DNA from: Streptomyces lycii
GTDB taxonomy: Bacteria; Actinomycetota; Actinomycetes; Streptomycetales; Streptomycetaceae
NCBI RefSeq assembly: GCF_009735685.1
Contig: NZ_WHPN01000076.1
Span: 1-58,616, forward strand
Length of the DNA stretch: 58,616 bases
Direction of reading: 5' to 3'
Below the pieces are notes generated by a model. That model was given only the letters and a program-made list of their open reading frames with translations. It ran no database searches and was not told the DNA's origin. A program made the position numbers and the translations under genes. Positions 16,673 to 24,876 of this stretch are shown here, one piece after another (position 1 is the stretch's first letter; every line of letters starts with the position of its first letter).

Positions 16673-18000
16673 GCCGTGGCGTCCGGGGGCGTCGCCCGGG
16701 CCGCGGCGCGGGCCGCCGCGGGCAGGGCCTCGGCGATGCGCTCCACCGCCGCCGCGTCGTGCGCCGTGGACACGAACCAGGACTCGAACGCGGACGGCGG
16801 GAGGTGCACGCCCTGCTCCAGCATGGAGTGGAAGAAGGCGGTGAAACGGTACGCCTGCTGGCTCCTCGCCCGGTCGTAGTCCGTGACGGCGTCCTCGGTG
16901 AAGAACACCGAGAACATGCTGCCCGCGTTCTGCACCCGGTGCGGGACGCCCTGCCCGGCCAGCGCCTCGCCGACCAGGCCGCGCACCTGCTCGGACACCG
17001 CGTCGACGGTCTCGTACGCGGCGTCGTCCAGCAGCCGCAGCTGCGCGAGGCCGGCGGCGGTCGCGACCGGATTGCCGGAGAGGGTGCCGGCCTGGTAGAC
17101 GGGCCCGGCGGGGGCGAGGGCGGCCATCACGTCGGCCCGGCCGCCGAAGGCCGCGGCCGGGAAGCCGCCGCCCATGACCTTGCCGAAGGTCATCAGGTCG
17201 GGGCGGACGCCGTCGAGGCCGTACCAGCCCGCCCGGGAGACCCGGAAGCCGGTCATGACCTCGTCGGAGATGTAGAGCGCGCCGTTGTCCCGGCAGAGGC
17301 CGGCCAGCCCCTGGTTGAAGCCGGGCAGCGGCGGTACGACGCCCATGTTGCCGGGGGACGCCTCGGTGATCACGCAGGCGATCTCACCGGGGTTCGCGGC
17401 GAACGCCTCCCGCACGGCCTCCAGGTCGTTGTACGGCAGCACGATCGTGTCGCCCGCCTGCGCGCCCGTGACGCCCGGGGTGTCCGGCAGCCCGAAGGTG
17501 GCCACGCCCGATCCGGCGGCGGCCAGCAGCGCGTCCACGTGACCGTGGTAGCAGCCGGCGAACTTGATCACCTTGGCGCGGCCGGTGTACCCGCGTGCCA
17601 GCCGGATCGCCGACATGGTGGCCTCGGTCCCGGAGGACACCAGGCGCACCTGCTCGACGGGCTCGACGCGGGCCACGATCTCCTCGGCCAGCGCGACCTC
17701 GCCCTCCCCGGGGGTGCCGAAGGAGGTGCCGCGGGCGAGGGCGTCCTGCGCGGCCCGGGTGACGTCGGGGTGCGCGTGGCCCAGGATCATCGGACCCCAG
17801 GAGCAGATGAGGTCGACGTACTCCCGGCCGTCGGCGTCGGTGAGCCAGGGGCCCCGGCCGGACACCATGAAGCGCGGCGTACCGCCCACGGCCCTGAAGG
17901 CGCGCACCGGAGAATTCACACCGCCGGGTGTCACGGCGGCGGCACGGTCGTAGAGCTTCTGCGAGACTGGGGCATCGTACGAGTAAGTCACGCCAGCCAT
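16669..18000 (-). CDS. hemL: Glutamate-1-semialdehyde 2,1-aminomutase HemL
   Basis: The 443-residue PLP enzyme matches HemL throughout: N-terminal [22 protein letters not shown], the substrate loop, and the PLP lysine in [19 protein letters not shown]. It converts glutamate-1-semialdehyde to 5-aminolevulinate, the step after HemA in the C5 pathway. HemA is encoded about 39 kb away in this same window. ATG 18000 ([11 protein letters not shown]) gives the expected length; a longer in-frame extension upstream is not credible. The phosphatase gene follows with an overlap. Confidence 0.96.
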   Translation of the reverse strand: MAGVTYSYDAPVSQKLYDRAAAVTPGGVNSPVRAFRAVGGTPRFMVSGRGPWLTDADGREYVDLICSWGPMILGHAHPDVTRAAQDALARGTSFGTPGEGEVALAEEIVARVEPVEQVRLVSSGTEATMSAIRLARGYTGRAKVIKFAGCYHGHVDALLAAAGSGVATFGLPDTPGVTGAQAGDTIVLPYNDLEAVREAFAANPGEIACVITEASPGNMGVVPPLPGFNQGLAGLCRDNGALYISDEVMTGFRVSRAGWYGLDGVRPDLMTFGKVMGGGFPAAAFGGRADVMAALAPAGPVYQAGTLSGNPVATAAGLAQLRLLDDAAYETVDAVSEQVRGLVGEALAGQGVPHRVQNAGSMFSVFFTEDAVTDYDRARSQQAYRFTAFFHSMLEQGVHLPPSAFESWFVSTAHDAAAVERIAEALPAAARAAARATPPDATA

Positions 18001-18264
18001 GGTCTCAGAGCCTGAGCCGATCCTGCGTCCGGGCGTTTCGTCCGGCTCTCCGTGGGGAGGTCTTTGGGACGATGATCGGGTTGCGCGGCGATGGCCGCGA
18101 GTGGTCGGGTGGAGAATATGCATCGCGGTGGCGGACTGGGTGAGGGGACCGACGACCTGGATCCCGAGCGGGCCGGCGCGCGACGTGCCGCGCGCAGGGG
18201 GAAAGGCCGGCACCGCGGCGAGCGTGAGCCCGAAACACCGATGAGGGGGAGCAGGAGTGGGCAC
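18001..18264. other. Divergent intergenic region hemL / conserved gene
   Basis: This 264-bp gap separates two divergent genes and must hold both promoters. I see no palindrome strong enough to name. A relatively AT-rich segment near 18110-18125 (gagaatatgcat) is the best candidate for a -10 element on the plus strand. Confidence 0.4.
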
Positions 18265-18702
18265 GTGGGGGTGACCTACAAGTACTTCGGGGCACCCGAC
18301 GGAGCCACCGCCGCGAGGGTCCCGATCTCCATGCGCCCGGAAGAACTCGGTGGCGACGAGCTGGGCATGGGCGGCATGTTCACCAAGATCAAGCCGGAGA
18401 CGATGGCCGCGATGGTCCTCACCGGCATCGAGGGCATCCCGCTGCACAAGGTGCCGCCGCTGGAGCTGGTCGTCCTCCACCCCGACTACGCCGTGGTCAA
18501 GCTCCCGATGACGGTCGTCGACCCGCTGCGGGGCATCGGCGAGGAGTCGGTGGGCGCGGCGGCCTTCATCTGGTCCACGGTCCCGGACCGCGGCGGCCCG
18601 CGCGACGCGTTCAACATCTACCAACTGCTGCACGAGTGGCAGGACTTCAGCGAGCGCCTGCATCACGCGGGGCACCAGCCGTACTGCCTGGTGTGGCCCT
18701 GA
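18265..18702 (+). CDS. Conserved actinobacterial protein of unknown function
   Basis: The 145-residue soluble protein ([20 protein letters not shown] near the start, [13 protein letters not shown] at the end) has balanced composition and strong codon bias, so it is a real gene. I do not recognise a domain. GTG 18265 is favoured because aggag lies 8 nt upstream (18252-18256); GTG 18271 or ATG 18241 are alternatives. It is divergent from hemL and ends at a T-tailed terminator. Its conservation beside hemL in related genomes is my recollection, not something seen here. Confidence 0.8.
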   Translation: MGVTYKYFGAPDGATAARVPISMRPEELGGDELGMGGMFTKIKPETMAAMVLTGIEGIPLHKVPPLELVVLHPDYAVVKLPMTVVDPLRGIGEESVGAAAFIWSTVPDRGGPRDAFNIYQLLHEWQDFSERLHHAGHQPYCLVWP

Positions 18703-18721
18703 GCTGAGGGCTCGTGGGTTC

Positions 18722-18749
18722 GGGCGGGGTCTTCGGGCCTCGCCCTTTT
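18722..18749 (+). terminator. Rho-independent terminator with T-run
   Basis: An 8-bp stem with one G-T pair (18722-18729 with 18738-18745) is followed by tttt, 20 bp after the stop codon of the conserved gene. Confidence 0.75.
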
Positions 18750-18956
18750 CCGTGCCGGAGAGCCGGAGAGCCGCAGAGGGGCCGCCGGGCGGCCGGGGCG
18801 CGGTATGGGGGCACATCCAGCCACCCCGGCCCTCACCGGTCCCGGCCACCGTCGGCTTGCGCCCGCCCGCGCGGGCGGCGCCCGGCCGACCACGCGCCCG
18901 TCCCCGCCCAGCCGCCCCGGCGGTGAGCCGTACCGACGAGCAAGCAGTTCAGCAAT

Positions 18957-18994
18957 CAGTACAGCATTTCCTGAATTCAGGACATGCTGTACTG
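18957..18994. promoter_or_regulatory. Concentric ArsR/CmtR-type operator
   Basis: The 38-bp element is palindromic except at one pair (18968/18983). The outer arms are cagtacagcat (18957-18967) and atgctgtactg (18984-18994). The inner palindrome is tcctgaattcagga (18969-18982), centred on the same point. It ends 8 nt before the repressor's GTG start. A promoter reading TACTGT (18990-18995) as its -10 would give a nearly leaderless transcript with the operator across the promoter. Confidence 0.85.
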
Positions 18995-19002
18995 TCAAGC
19001 GG

Positions 19003-19338
19003 GTGCTGACCGTTGCTCCTGACATCGAGGTACTGGCCCGGTTCGGCCGCGCGCTCGCCGACCCGATCCGCTGCCGCATCCTGCTCACCTTGCGCGAGGC
19101 TCCCGCCTACCCGGCCGAACTCGCCGACGCTCTCGGGATTTCCCGTACGCGGTTGTCGAACCACCTGGCGTGCCTGCGCGACTGCGGCCTGGTCGTCACC
19201 GTGCCCGACGGACGCCGCACCCGCTACGAACTCGCCGACGAACGCCTCGGTCACGCCCTGGACGACCTGCGCACCGCCGTGGTGGCCGTCGACACCGACC
19301 GCACCTGTGCGGACGCCGACACGAAGCGGTGCTGCTGA
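19003..19338 (+). CDS. cmtR: CmtR-like ArsR-family metal sensor
   Basis: The 111-residue winged-helix protein has the ArsR/SmtB fold (recognition region SRTRLSNHLACLRDCGLV). Its cysteines C57, C61 and C102 fall at the same residue numbers as the Cd(II)/Pb(II) ligands of Mycobacterium tuberculosis CmtR, as I remember them, and the LADPIRCRIL segment also matches. Additional cysteines are C24, C110 and C111. Metal binding would release DNA and derepress the operon. The start is GTG 19003, placed just behind a near-perfect palindrome. Its stop overlaps the exporter start by 1 nt (TGATG), so the two genes form one unit. Confidence 0.88.
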   Translation: MLTVAPDIEVLARFGRALADPIRCRILLTLREAPAYPAELADALGISRTRLSNHLACLRDCGLVVTVPDGRRTRYELADERLGHALDDLRTAVVAVDTDRTCADADTKRCC

Positions 19339-20060
19339 TGACCGCCGAGATGTCGATATCCCCGGGGCCGTCCCCGGCCCGCCGTGAAGCGCTCGCCCAG
19401 CGCATACGCCTGCTGGTCACCGTCACGATCGCCTACAACGCGATCGAGGCGGTCGTCGCGGTCTTCGCGGGCACGATCGCCTCTTCCACCGCCCTGGTCG
19501 GCTTCGGCCTCGACTCGGTCATCGAGGTCTCCTCCGCCGCCGCAGTCGCCTGGCAGTTCTCCGCCCGCGAGCACACCGGTCGCGAGGCCCGGGAGAAGAC
19601 CGCCCTGCGGATCATCGCGGTCTCGTTCTTCGTCCTCGCCGCCTACGTCACCTTCGATGCCGTACGCGCCCTGACCGGCACAGGCGAAGCCGAGCGCTCC
19701 GTCCCCGGCATCGTCATCGCCGCACTCTCCCTGGTGATCATGCCCTTCCTGTCCGCCGCCCAGCGCAAGGCCGGACGGGAACTCGGCTCCGCCTCAGCGG
19801 TCGCCGACTCCAAGCAGACGCTCCTGTGCACGTACCTGTCCGCCGTGCTCCTGGTCGGCCTGGTCCTCAACGCCGCTCTCGGCTGGTCCTGGGCCGATCC
19901 GGTCGCGGCCCTGGTCATCGCCGGCATCGCCGTCAAGGAAGGCCGCGACGCCTGGCAGGGCAAAGGCTGCTGCGCGCCACCGGCCACCACCGCGGCCCCG
20001 TCCACCGGCAGCGGGGCGGAAGGCTGCGGCTGCCACCGCGGCTGTGACTGCTGCAACTGA
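19338..20060 (+). CDS. Cation-diffusion-facilitator exporter with Cys-rich tail
   Basis: The 240-residue protein has six transmembrane segments and CDF features: D59 and E63 in the second helix (GFGLDSVIEVS). In the fifth helix the metal-site residues are D157 and C164 (DSKQTLLC) instead of the usual HxxxD-type pair. It lacks the long C-terminal cytoplasmic CDF domain. Instead it ends in a short tail with seven cysteines (C211, C212, C230, C232, C236, C238, C239) and one His. Coupling to a CmtR-like sensor suggests export of a thiophilic metal such as cadmium or lead; this is inference. Confidence 0.88.
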   Translation: MTAEMSISPGPSPARREALAQRIRLLVTVTIAYNAIEAVVAVFAGTIASSTALVGFGLDSVIEVSSAAAVAWQFSAREHTGREAREKTALRIIAVSFFVLAAYVTFDAVRALTGTGEAERSVPGIVIAALSLVIMPFLSAAQRKAGRELGSASAVADSKQTLLCTYLSAVLLVGLVLNAALGWSWADPVAALVIAGIAVKEGRDAWQGKGCCAPPATTAAPSTGSGAEGCGCHRGCDCCN

Positions 20061-20128
20061 GGTCCGGCGGTCCGGTCTTCGGACGGGAAGGCGAACCGGT
20101 CTCGGGCCCGCTTACGGTGCCGGGCCGG

Positions 20129-20386
20129 TCAGCCGGCCGGCTCCGCCTCGCCCCGGGCGACGAGGCGGGCCCCGCCCGCGTCCTCCGTGACGCGCCGGCT
20201 CCGCCTCACCTCGTGCAGCTGCGCGATCACCTCCCGGCGGTCGGCGCCCGCGGACACCTGGGGCGCGTCGACGAACGCCGAGTGCTCCCCGTCCTCCAGG
20301 TCGGCGCTCAGCGGCGGGGCCCCTTCGGGTTGCGTTGCCACGGTGGAGATTTCCCCCCGGTCGTCGTACACGACGAAAAGACGCAT
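20129..20386 (-). CDS. Small hypothetical protein
   Basis: The 85-residue frame begins MRLFVVYDDRGEISTVA, reads like a small alpha/beta protein and turns Glu/Arg-rich at the end. A purine-rich site (cgggaa) lies just upstream of ATG 20386. I recognise no family. It lies 38 bp downstream of another small gene on the same strand, so the two may be one unit. Confidence 0.6.
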   Translation of the reverse strand: MRLFVVYDDRGEISTVATQPEGAPPLSADLEDGEHSAFVDAPQVSAGADRREVIAQLHEVRRSRRVTEDAGGARLVARGEAEPAG

Positions 20387-20424
20387 CGTTCCCGGCCTTT
20401 CGCACACGTCATTACTCGCAACCG

Positions 20425-20706
20425 TCAGTCGATGACTGCGAGGGTGATGAAGTAATCGGACAGGGGATCCGGGCCGCGATTGCGCATGTGGACCCGGTAG
20501 TAGTAATTGCCGTCGGGCTTCAGCAGAGTCCGGCTCTCCTCCACCGCGATGACATGGGTGACCGAAGGATTTCCGTGGAAGGTGTACGGGGTTGCCAGGA
20601 CGGCCGTATCACGGAACGGATGCGGGCCCCATCCCTTGACGAACGCCCCGCCGGGCGGGACGGCGTTCCTGACGACCGCGTAGTCCCAGGATTCGACAGT
20701 GGCCAT
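20425..20706 (-). CDS. Small hypothetical protein, probable beta-sandwich
   Basis: The 93-residue frame has a good ribosome site (ggagg, 8 nt before ATG 20706). Its alternating hydrophobic pattern includes VIAVEESRTLLKPDG, NYYYRVHMRNRGPDPLS and YFITLAVID, suggesting a small all-beta protein. No signal peptide or catalytic motif is visible. The composition of the third codon positions supports real coding. Function unknown. Confidence 0.7.
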   Translation of the reverse strand: MATVESWDYAVVRNAVPPGGAFVKGWGPHPFRDTAVLATPYTFHGNPSVTHVIAVEESRTLLKPDGNYYYRVHMRNRGPDPLSDYFITLAVID

Positions 20707-20911
20707 ATCCAGCGCCTCCGCTTCTTCCCCCTGCTGAGCACGGGGTTCGAAATGGGATCGCGCGACACAACCAATGTCTCACGGCATCGCAGGACTTGCA
20801 GCCGGAAGCGTGCGGCGTGCGCCGGTCACGGCGCGACGCCTGATTTCTCCACGGCGTCCGGCATATCGAGGCCAGGCAGGCATTCCCTCGGCCGGGCCGC
20901 GGGCGGCTCGG

Positions 20912-21574
20912 TCACACCCCGTTCCGCGCCCCGTCCCGTTCCGCGGTCCCCAGGATGTGGGTGCCGGACGGCGAGGGGAGGCTTGTTCCGGGGAAGGCGA
21001 ACCGGTCGGCGCCGGTGACGGTGAACCCGGCCGCGGTGACGGCGGCCAAGGTGTCGCGGCCGGTGTGGCAGCCGCCCATCAGCAGCGGCCAGACCGTCGC
21101 GTCCAGCGCCCGCTGCACCCGTCGCATCCCCGGCGACTCGGCTCGTACGTGCTCGAAGAAGCGCAGCTGCCCGCCCGGCCGCAGCACCCGGTGCAGTTCG
21201 GCGAGCGCGGCTTCCTGGTCCGCCACGGAGCACAGGGTCAGACAGGCGACGGCCGCGTCGAACGACGCGTCACCGGCCGGCAGTCGCTCGGCCCGCCCGT
21301 CCGCCACCTCCACGGGTACGGCGGCCGTACGGGCCCGCCGCCCGGCCGCCGCGCGCAGCCGCGGCTCCGGTTCCACCGCGAGCAGCCTGGTCACCCCGGC
21401 CGGGTAGTACGGGAAGTTCAGCCCGTTGCCCGCGCCGATCTCGACGACCTCGCCGGACAGGCCGGCCAGCAGCCGCCCGCGGTGCCGCGCGATCCCTGCC
21501 CGGTCCAGGGCGGGGCCGGCGACCTTCGCGTAGTAGCGGGCGAAGACGGGGTGTCGCTTCGTCTGTCGGCGCAT
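20912..21574 (-). CDS. Class I SAM-dependent methyltransferase (UbiE/PEMT-like)
   Basis: The 220-residue protein has the SAM-binding motif I EIGAGNG (45-51), an acidic residue after strand 2 (VEPEP), and the post-motif stretch SVADQEAALAELHRVLRPGGQLRFFEHV typical of UbiE-like and phospholipid N-methyltransferases. The substrate is not determinable. The methyl donor is S-adenosylmethionine. It is encoded on the minus strand, 97 bp beyond the thioesterase gene, and could be cotranscribed with it. Confidence 0.88.
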   Translation of the reverse strand: MRRQTKRHPVFARYYAKVAGPALDRAGIARHRGRLLAGLSGEVVEIGAGNGLNFPYYPAGVTRLLAVEPEPRLRAAAGRRARTAAVPVEVADGRAERLPAGDASFDAAVACLTLCSVADQEAALAELHRVLRPGGQLRFFEHVRAESPGMRRVQRALDATVWPLLMGGCHTGRDTLAAVTAAGFTVTGADRFAFPGTSLPSPSGTHILGTAERDGARNGV

Positions 21575-21671
21575 GGCCGGTCACCGTACTCCTCCGGACG
21601 GCCCTCCCGCAGCGGCCGTGACCGGTGCCCGGCTCCCGCCACACCGGCCCCCGTCACACCGAGCCCTGTCA

Positions 21672-22157
21672 TCACGCCGGGCGGTCGGCCCGGGCCTCCC
21701 GCGTCAGCGGCTCCGCCGCCGCCAGCACCTTCTCGCTGAGCGGTGCGGGGGCCAGCGTCGCCGGGTCGAGGTTGACCTGGGTGCGGGTGCCCTCGGCGTG
21801 CACCACGGCACCGTCGCCCGACAGCAGCTTGAAGCCGTACGTGTAGCCGGTGCGGCCGACCCGTTCGAGCCAGAAGCGCACGGCCACCATGCCCGGCTCC
21901 ATCACGGGGAAGTGGTACGTCAGTTCAAGCGCCCGCACGACCTGCACGGAATCCTCGAACGCGGACCGCGTCGGGTCGTGATGCCAGCCCTGCTCCCGCC
22001 AGTACGCGGTGAACGCGTGCTCCAGCAGCAGCGGATAACGGGAGTTGTGCACCACCCCGGTGGGATCCAGATCCTCGAAGTGGACCTCAACCATCCGGGT
22101 GACGCCGGGAAGGGAACCGATGGACGGCACTTCGTGCTGGACATCGGGCATGGCCAT
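21672..22157 (-). CDS. Hot-dog-fold acyl-CoA thioesterase
   Basis: The 161-residue protein has the 4-hydroxybenzoyl-CoA-thioesterase-like signature DLDPTGVVHNSRYPLLLEHA, with D31 as the likely catalytic Asp, followed by the hot-dog strands (GYTYGFKLLSGDGAVV). It hydrolyses an unknown acyl-CoA. ATG 22157 (MAMPDVQHEV) is my choice. A longer in-frame extension to 22256 is Arg/Gly-rich and unlike the family, and an ATG two codons downstream is also possible. Confidence 0.82.
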   Translation of the reverse strand: MAMPDVQHEVPSIGSLPGVTRMVEVHFEDLDPTGVVHNSRYPLLLEHAFTAYWREQGWHHDPTRSAFEDSVQVVRALELTYHFPVMEPGMVAVRFWLERVGRTGYTYGFKLLSGDGAVVHAEGTRTQVNLDPATLAPAPLSEKVLAAAEPLTREARADRPA

Positions 22158-22395
22158 GGTGGAACCCACTTCGTCGGTCCGGAGGGTGACGCGCGCCGGG
22201 CGGCCGCGGGTACGCCCGGCGGTGCGTCCTTCATTCGGAGTACGTCCGTCATTCATGGATAGGCGAGCGCTTCACGCGGGCCAAGAGCCGCGGGGGCAGG
22301 GCCGGTTCCCCTTTGGCCGAGCCCCGGCGTGAACCACCGCCGGACGCCGGGGAACCGGTTCCGCCCGCCGTACGGGACGTACGGGACGTACGGGG

Positions 22396-23004
22396 TCAGC
22401 GCGCCCGCCGCCGGACCCGGACCGCCTGCCCCGGCCGCACCGCCCGCTCTGCCTGCGGCGCCGGCCCCGGCTGCACCGACGGCGGCCCGGGCACGGACAG
22501 CTCCGCCCAGACCGTCTTCCCCGGCGGCCTTCGCGGCCCGACGCCCCAGCGGTCGGCCAGCGCGTCCACCAGCAGCAGCCCCCGCCCCGACTCCCCGTCC
22601 GGACCGGGGTCCGCGGGCACGGGGCCCGGACCTTCCGCGGACGCGTCGGAGACCTCCACGCGGATCACCCGCGCCCGCGCCTCGTATCCGATCCGGAGCC
22701 GGAAGTCCCGTCCGTCCGGCCGCCCGTCCACCCGCCCGTGCCGTACGGCGTTGGCGGCCAGCTCCCCGACCAGCAGCGCCACCGTGCACGACGTGTCCGA
22801 CTCCGGCGCGAACCCCCAGCCGTCCAGCCGCCGCACCGCGAACCGCCGCGCGAGCCGCGCCCCGCGCGGCGACGCGTCGAACCGCGCGCCGCTCCCCCGG
22901 CCCGCGCCCGCGTCCGCGTCCGCCGCCACCTCTCCTTCCCCTTCCTCCCGCTGCGGTTCGCCGCCGCCCGGCGTGGTCGTTGTCTTCAGCACGGTGCCGT
23001 CCAT
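22396..23004 (-). CDS. Anti-sigma-factor-like ATP-binding protein of a WhiJ-type cluster
   Basis: The 202-residue protein has a disordered N terminus (1-45) and then a GHKL/HATPase_c fold: N-box ELAANAVRHG (81-90), G1 VSDAS (D120) and G2 ESGRGLLLVDAL (138-149). There is no kinase phospho-acceptor domain, so it resembles the RsbW/SpoIIAB-like 'ATP-binding protein' group. Such genes occur beside XRE/DUF5753 and DUF397 genes at abaA- and whiJ-like loci that influence Streptomyces development. Here it is divergent from such a pair. ATG 23004 is a moderate-confidence start. The C-terminal 30 residues are Pro/Arg-rich. Confidence 0.85.
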   Translation of the reverse strand: MDGTVLKTTTTPGGGEPQREEGEGEVAADADAGAGRGSGARFDASPRGARLARRFAVRRLDGWGFAPESDTSCTVALLVGELAANAVRHGRVDGRPDGRDFRLRIGYEARARVIRVEVSDASAEGPGPVPADPGPDGESGRGLLLVDALADRWGVGPRRPPGKTVWAELSVPGPPSVQPGPAPQAERAVRPGQAVRVRRRAR

Positions 23005-23140
23005 CCAGTACGTCGATCCTCCGCACGACCCGGAGCGTGCCGCAGTCGTGACGTTCCGTGCCCAAGCATCGTCCGGCGCATCTACCCTCGAAAGGTGATG
23101 AAGCCTTATCTCCCAGGCTGTAAGGAACGGAAGTGACGTC

Positions 23141-24085
23141 TTGGCCAAGGAAATCGACCCGGGATCGTCCATGGCCGGGCTGTTCGGCTCACGCGTCCGC
23201 AGACTCCGCACGGCCGCCGGGCTGACCCAGGCCGAACTGGGCGCGAAGGTCCACGTCGTGAGCACCCGCATCACCCAGATCGAGCGAGCGTCCGGCGCGA
23301 AACCGACCCTGGAGCTGGCCCGCGCCCTGGACAGCGCGCTCGGCGCGGACGACCTGCTGGCCGATCTGTGGCCGTACGTGTACCGGGAGGCGTTCCCGGA
23401 CTGGTCGCGGGCGTTCATGGCGCACTCGGCCAGGGCCGTGGCCATCGGCCAGTATGCGGCGCACGTGGTCCCGGGCCTGTTGCAGACCGAGGACTATGCG
23501 CGGGCCGTGTTGAGCCTCGACCGGTCGGTCGGCGGCAGGGAGCAACTGGAGGACCGCGTCACCGCACGCCTCGCACGGCAGGAACGGCTTTCGGCGCCCG
23601 GACGCCCGGAGTTGTGGGTCGTGCTGGACGAAGCCGTGCTACGGCGTCCCGTGGGCGGCGCCTCCGTCATGCGGGACCAGTTGGCGCGACTGCTGGACGC
23701 CTCCGCCGAGCCCCACATCACCGTTCAGGTCATGCCGTTCGACCAGGGCGGCCACGAGGCGATGGGCGGTTCGCTGACGATCCTGACGTTGCCGGACGGC
23801 ACTCAAGTCGCCTACACCGAGGGCGCCGACCACGGCCAACTGACGGAAGAACCAGCATCGGTGAGCCACTACTCCGTGACCTACGATCGGCTGCGGGCAG
23901 TGGCCCTGCCCCCGCTCATGTCGCTCGACATGATCCGATCCGTGATGGAGGGCAACCACCGTGACGCGACCGTCCAGCTTCGAACTGACCGGCGCCGACT
24001 GGCGCAAGAGCAGCTACAGCAACCAGGCCGGGGGAGACTGCGTGGAGGTCGCCCCCGGATTCCCCGGCGTCGTGCCCGTCCGTGA
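23141..24085 (+). CDS. XRE-family regulator with DUF5753 domain
   Basis: The 314-residue frame has an N-terminal XRE helix-turn-helix (about 15-70, GLTQAELGAKVHVVSTRITQIE) and the DUF5753 domain, recognisable from IGQYAAHVVPGLLQTEDYAR onward. It resembles the DNA-binding partner in WhiJ-like clusters. The start is TTG 23141 with aaggaa upstream; ATG 23171 is an alternative. The last 42 residues (from DATVQLRTDRRR) overlap the downstream DUF397 gene in another frame and are Arg/Gln-rich, unlike the family. They look like a read-through tail acquired by loss of an earlier stop. Confidence 0.88.
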   Translation: MAKEIDPGSSMAGLFGSRVRRLRTAAGLTQAELGAKVHVVSTRITQIERASGAKPTLELARALDSALGADDLLADLWPYVYREAFPDWSRAFMAHSARAVAIGQYAAHVVPGLLQTEDYARAVLSLDRSVGGREQLEDRVTARLARQERLSAPGRPELWVVLDEAVLRRPVGGASVMRDQLARLLDASAEPHITVQVMPFDQGGHEAMGGSLTILTLPDGTQVAYTEGADHGQLTEEPASVSHYSVTYDRLRAVALPPLMSLDMIRSVMEGNHRDATVQLRTDRRRLAQEQLQQPGRGRLRGGRPRIPRRRARP

Positions 24086-24176
24086 CAGCAAGGCCCCGCA
24101 GGGCCCCGCGCTGCTCGTCACCCCCGCCGCCTGGGCGGCGTTCATAGCCGGCGTGAAGTCCGGCCCCACGGTCTGA
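23961..24176 (+). CDS. DUF397 domain protein
   Basis: The 71-residue protein is a canonical DUF397 protein: WRKSSYSNQAGGDCVEVA, then VPVRDSKAPQGPALLVTPAAWAAFI. In WhiJ-type clusters the DUF397 partner is thought to modulate the XRE regulator. It starts with GTG 23961 inside the 3' end of the XRE gene, a 125-bp overlap instead of the usual few bases. The DUF397 frame is the genuine one in the overlap. Confidence 0.92.
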   Translation: MTRPSSFELTGADWRKSSYSNQAGGDCVEVAPGFPGVVPVRDSKAPQGPALLVTPAAWAAFIAGVKSGPTV

Positions 24177-24203
24177 ACGAGCCCGCTCGCCGCGCCCGTC
24201 CGC

Positions 24204-24860
24204 CTACCCCCTCGGCTTCTCCCAGGTCACCGACCAGCGCCACAGCAGATGCCGCCGGTAGCGGCATCCCGGCAGCAGGCGGCGGGTCTCGCGGCGGACC
24301 TCGCCGTACGTCATCCCCGGGTCCCGTACGGGGATGGCGGGCGGCTCCCGCAGCGGGCCGTGCCTTCGCTCGCACACCCGGTGCGCGACGGCACCGGCGG
24401 CGTCGACCGCCAGGTCCCACGGGGTGCCGTTGCGGGCGACGCCGATCAGGACCAGGCGGCCGCCCGGGGCGAGCAGCCGTGCCATGCGGCCGACGGCCCG
24501 GGTGAAATCCATGTGGTGGACGGACGCGACCGAGCAGACGAAGTCGTAGCACCCGTCGCCGAGAGGGTCGTCCGGGCCCGGGGAGAGACGGTCGTCGGGA
24601 GAGGCCGGGCAGTCCGGGGAGTCCGGGAAGCCCGCCTCCAGGAAGGAGAGGCCGGGGGCGTCGGCCGTGCGCTCGCGGGCCAGCCGGATCATGGCGGCCG
24701 AGCTGTCGACGCCCAGCACCCGGTCCGCCCGGTCGGCCAGCTTGCGGGCCAGCAGGCCGTCACCGCACCCGATGTCGAGCGCTTCCCGGCAGCCGCCGGG
24801 GACCGCGTCGAGGACGAGCGGGTGGTAGTGGGTGTTGTGGTTCCAGTAGTCCTCCGGCAC
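24204..24860 (-). CDS. Class I SAM-dependent methyltransferase
   Basis: The 218-residue protein has motif I ALDIGCGDGLLARKL (28-41), the acidic loop LGVDSSAAM and motif IV/V region VASVHHMDFTRAVGRMARLLAPGGRLVLIGV. The segment from about 80 to 105 is a Pro/Asp-rich insertion. The substrate is unknown. The start is GTG 24860. Immediately upstream lies the broken 5' end of a plus-strand ATPase gene, so this gene may mark one side of a deletion junction. Confidence 0.88.
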   Translation of the reverse strand: MPEDYWNHNTHYHPLVLDAVPGGCREALDIGCGDGLLARKLADRADRVLGVDSSAAMIRLARERTADAPGLSFLEAGFPDSPDCPASPDDRLSPGPDDPLGDGCYDFVCSVASVHHMDFTRAVGRMARLLAPGGRLVLIGVARNGTPWDLAVDAAGAVAHRVCERRHGPLREPPAIPVRDPGMTYGEVRRETRRLLPGCRYRRHLLWRWSVTWEKPRG

Positions 24861-24876
24861 CGGGGCACCCTATCGA

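Noticed and set aside
20735..20760. ggggttcgaaatgggatc resembles a tRNA T-arm
   Set aside because: The flanking bases do not pair as a T-stem, and no acceptor, D or anticodon stem fits around it.
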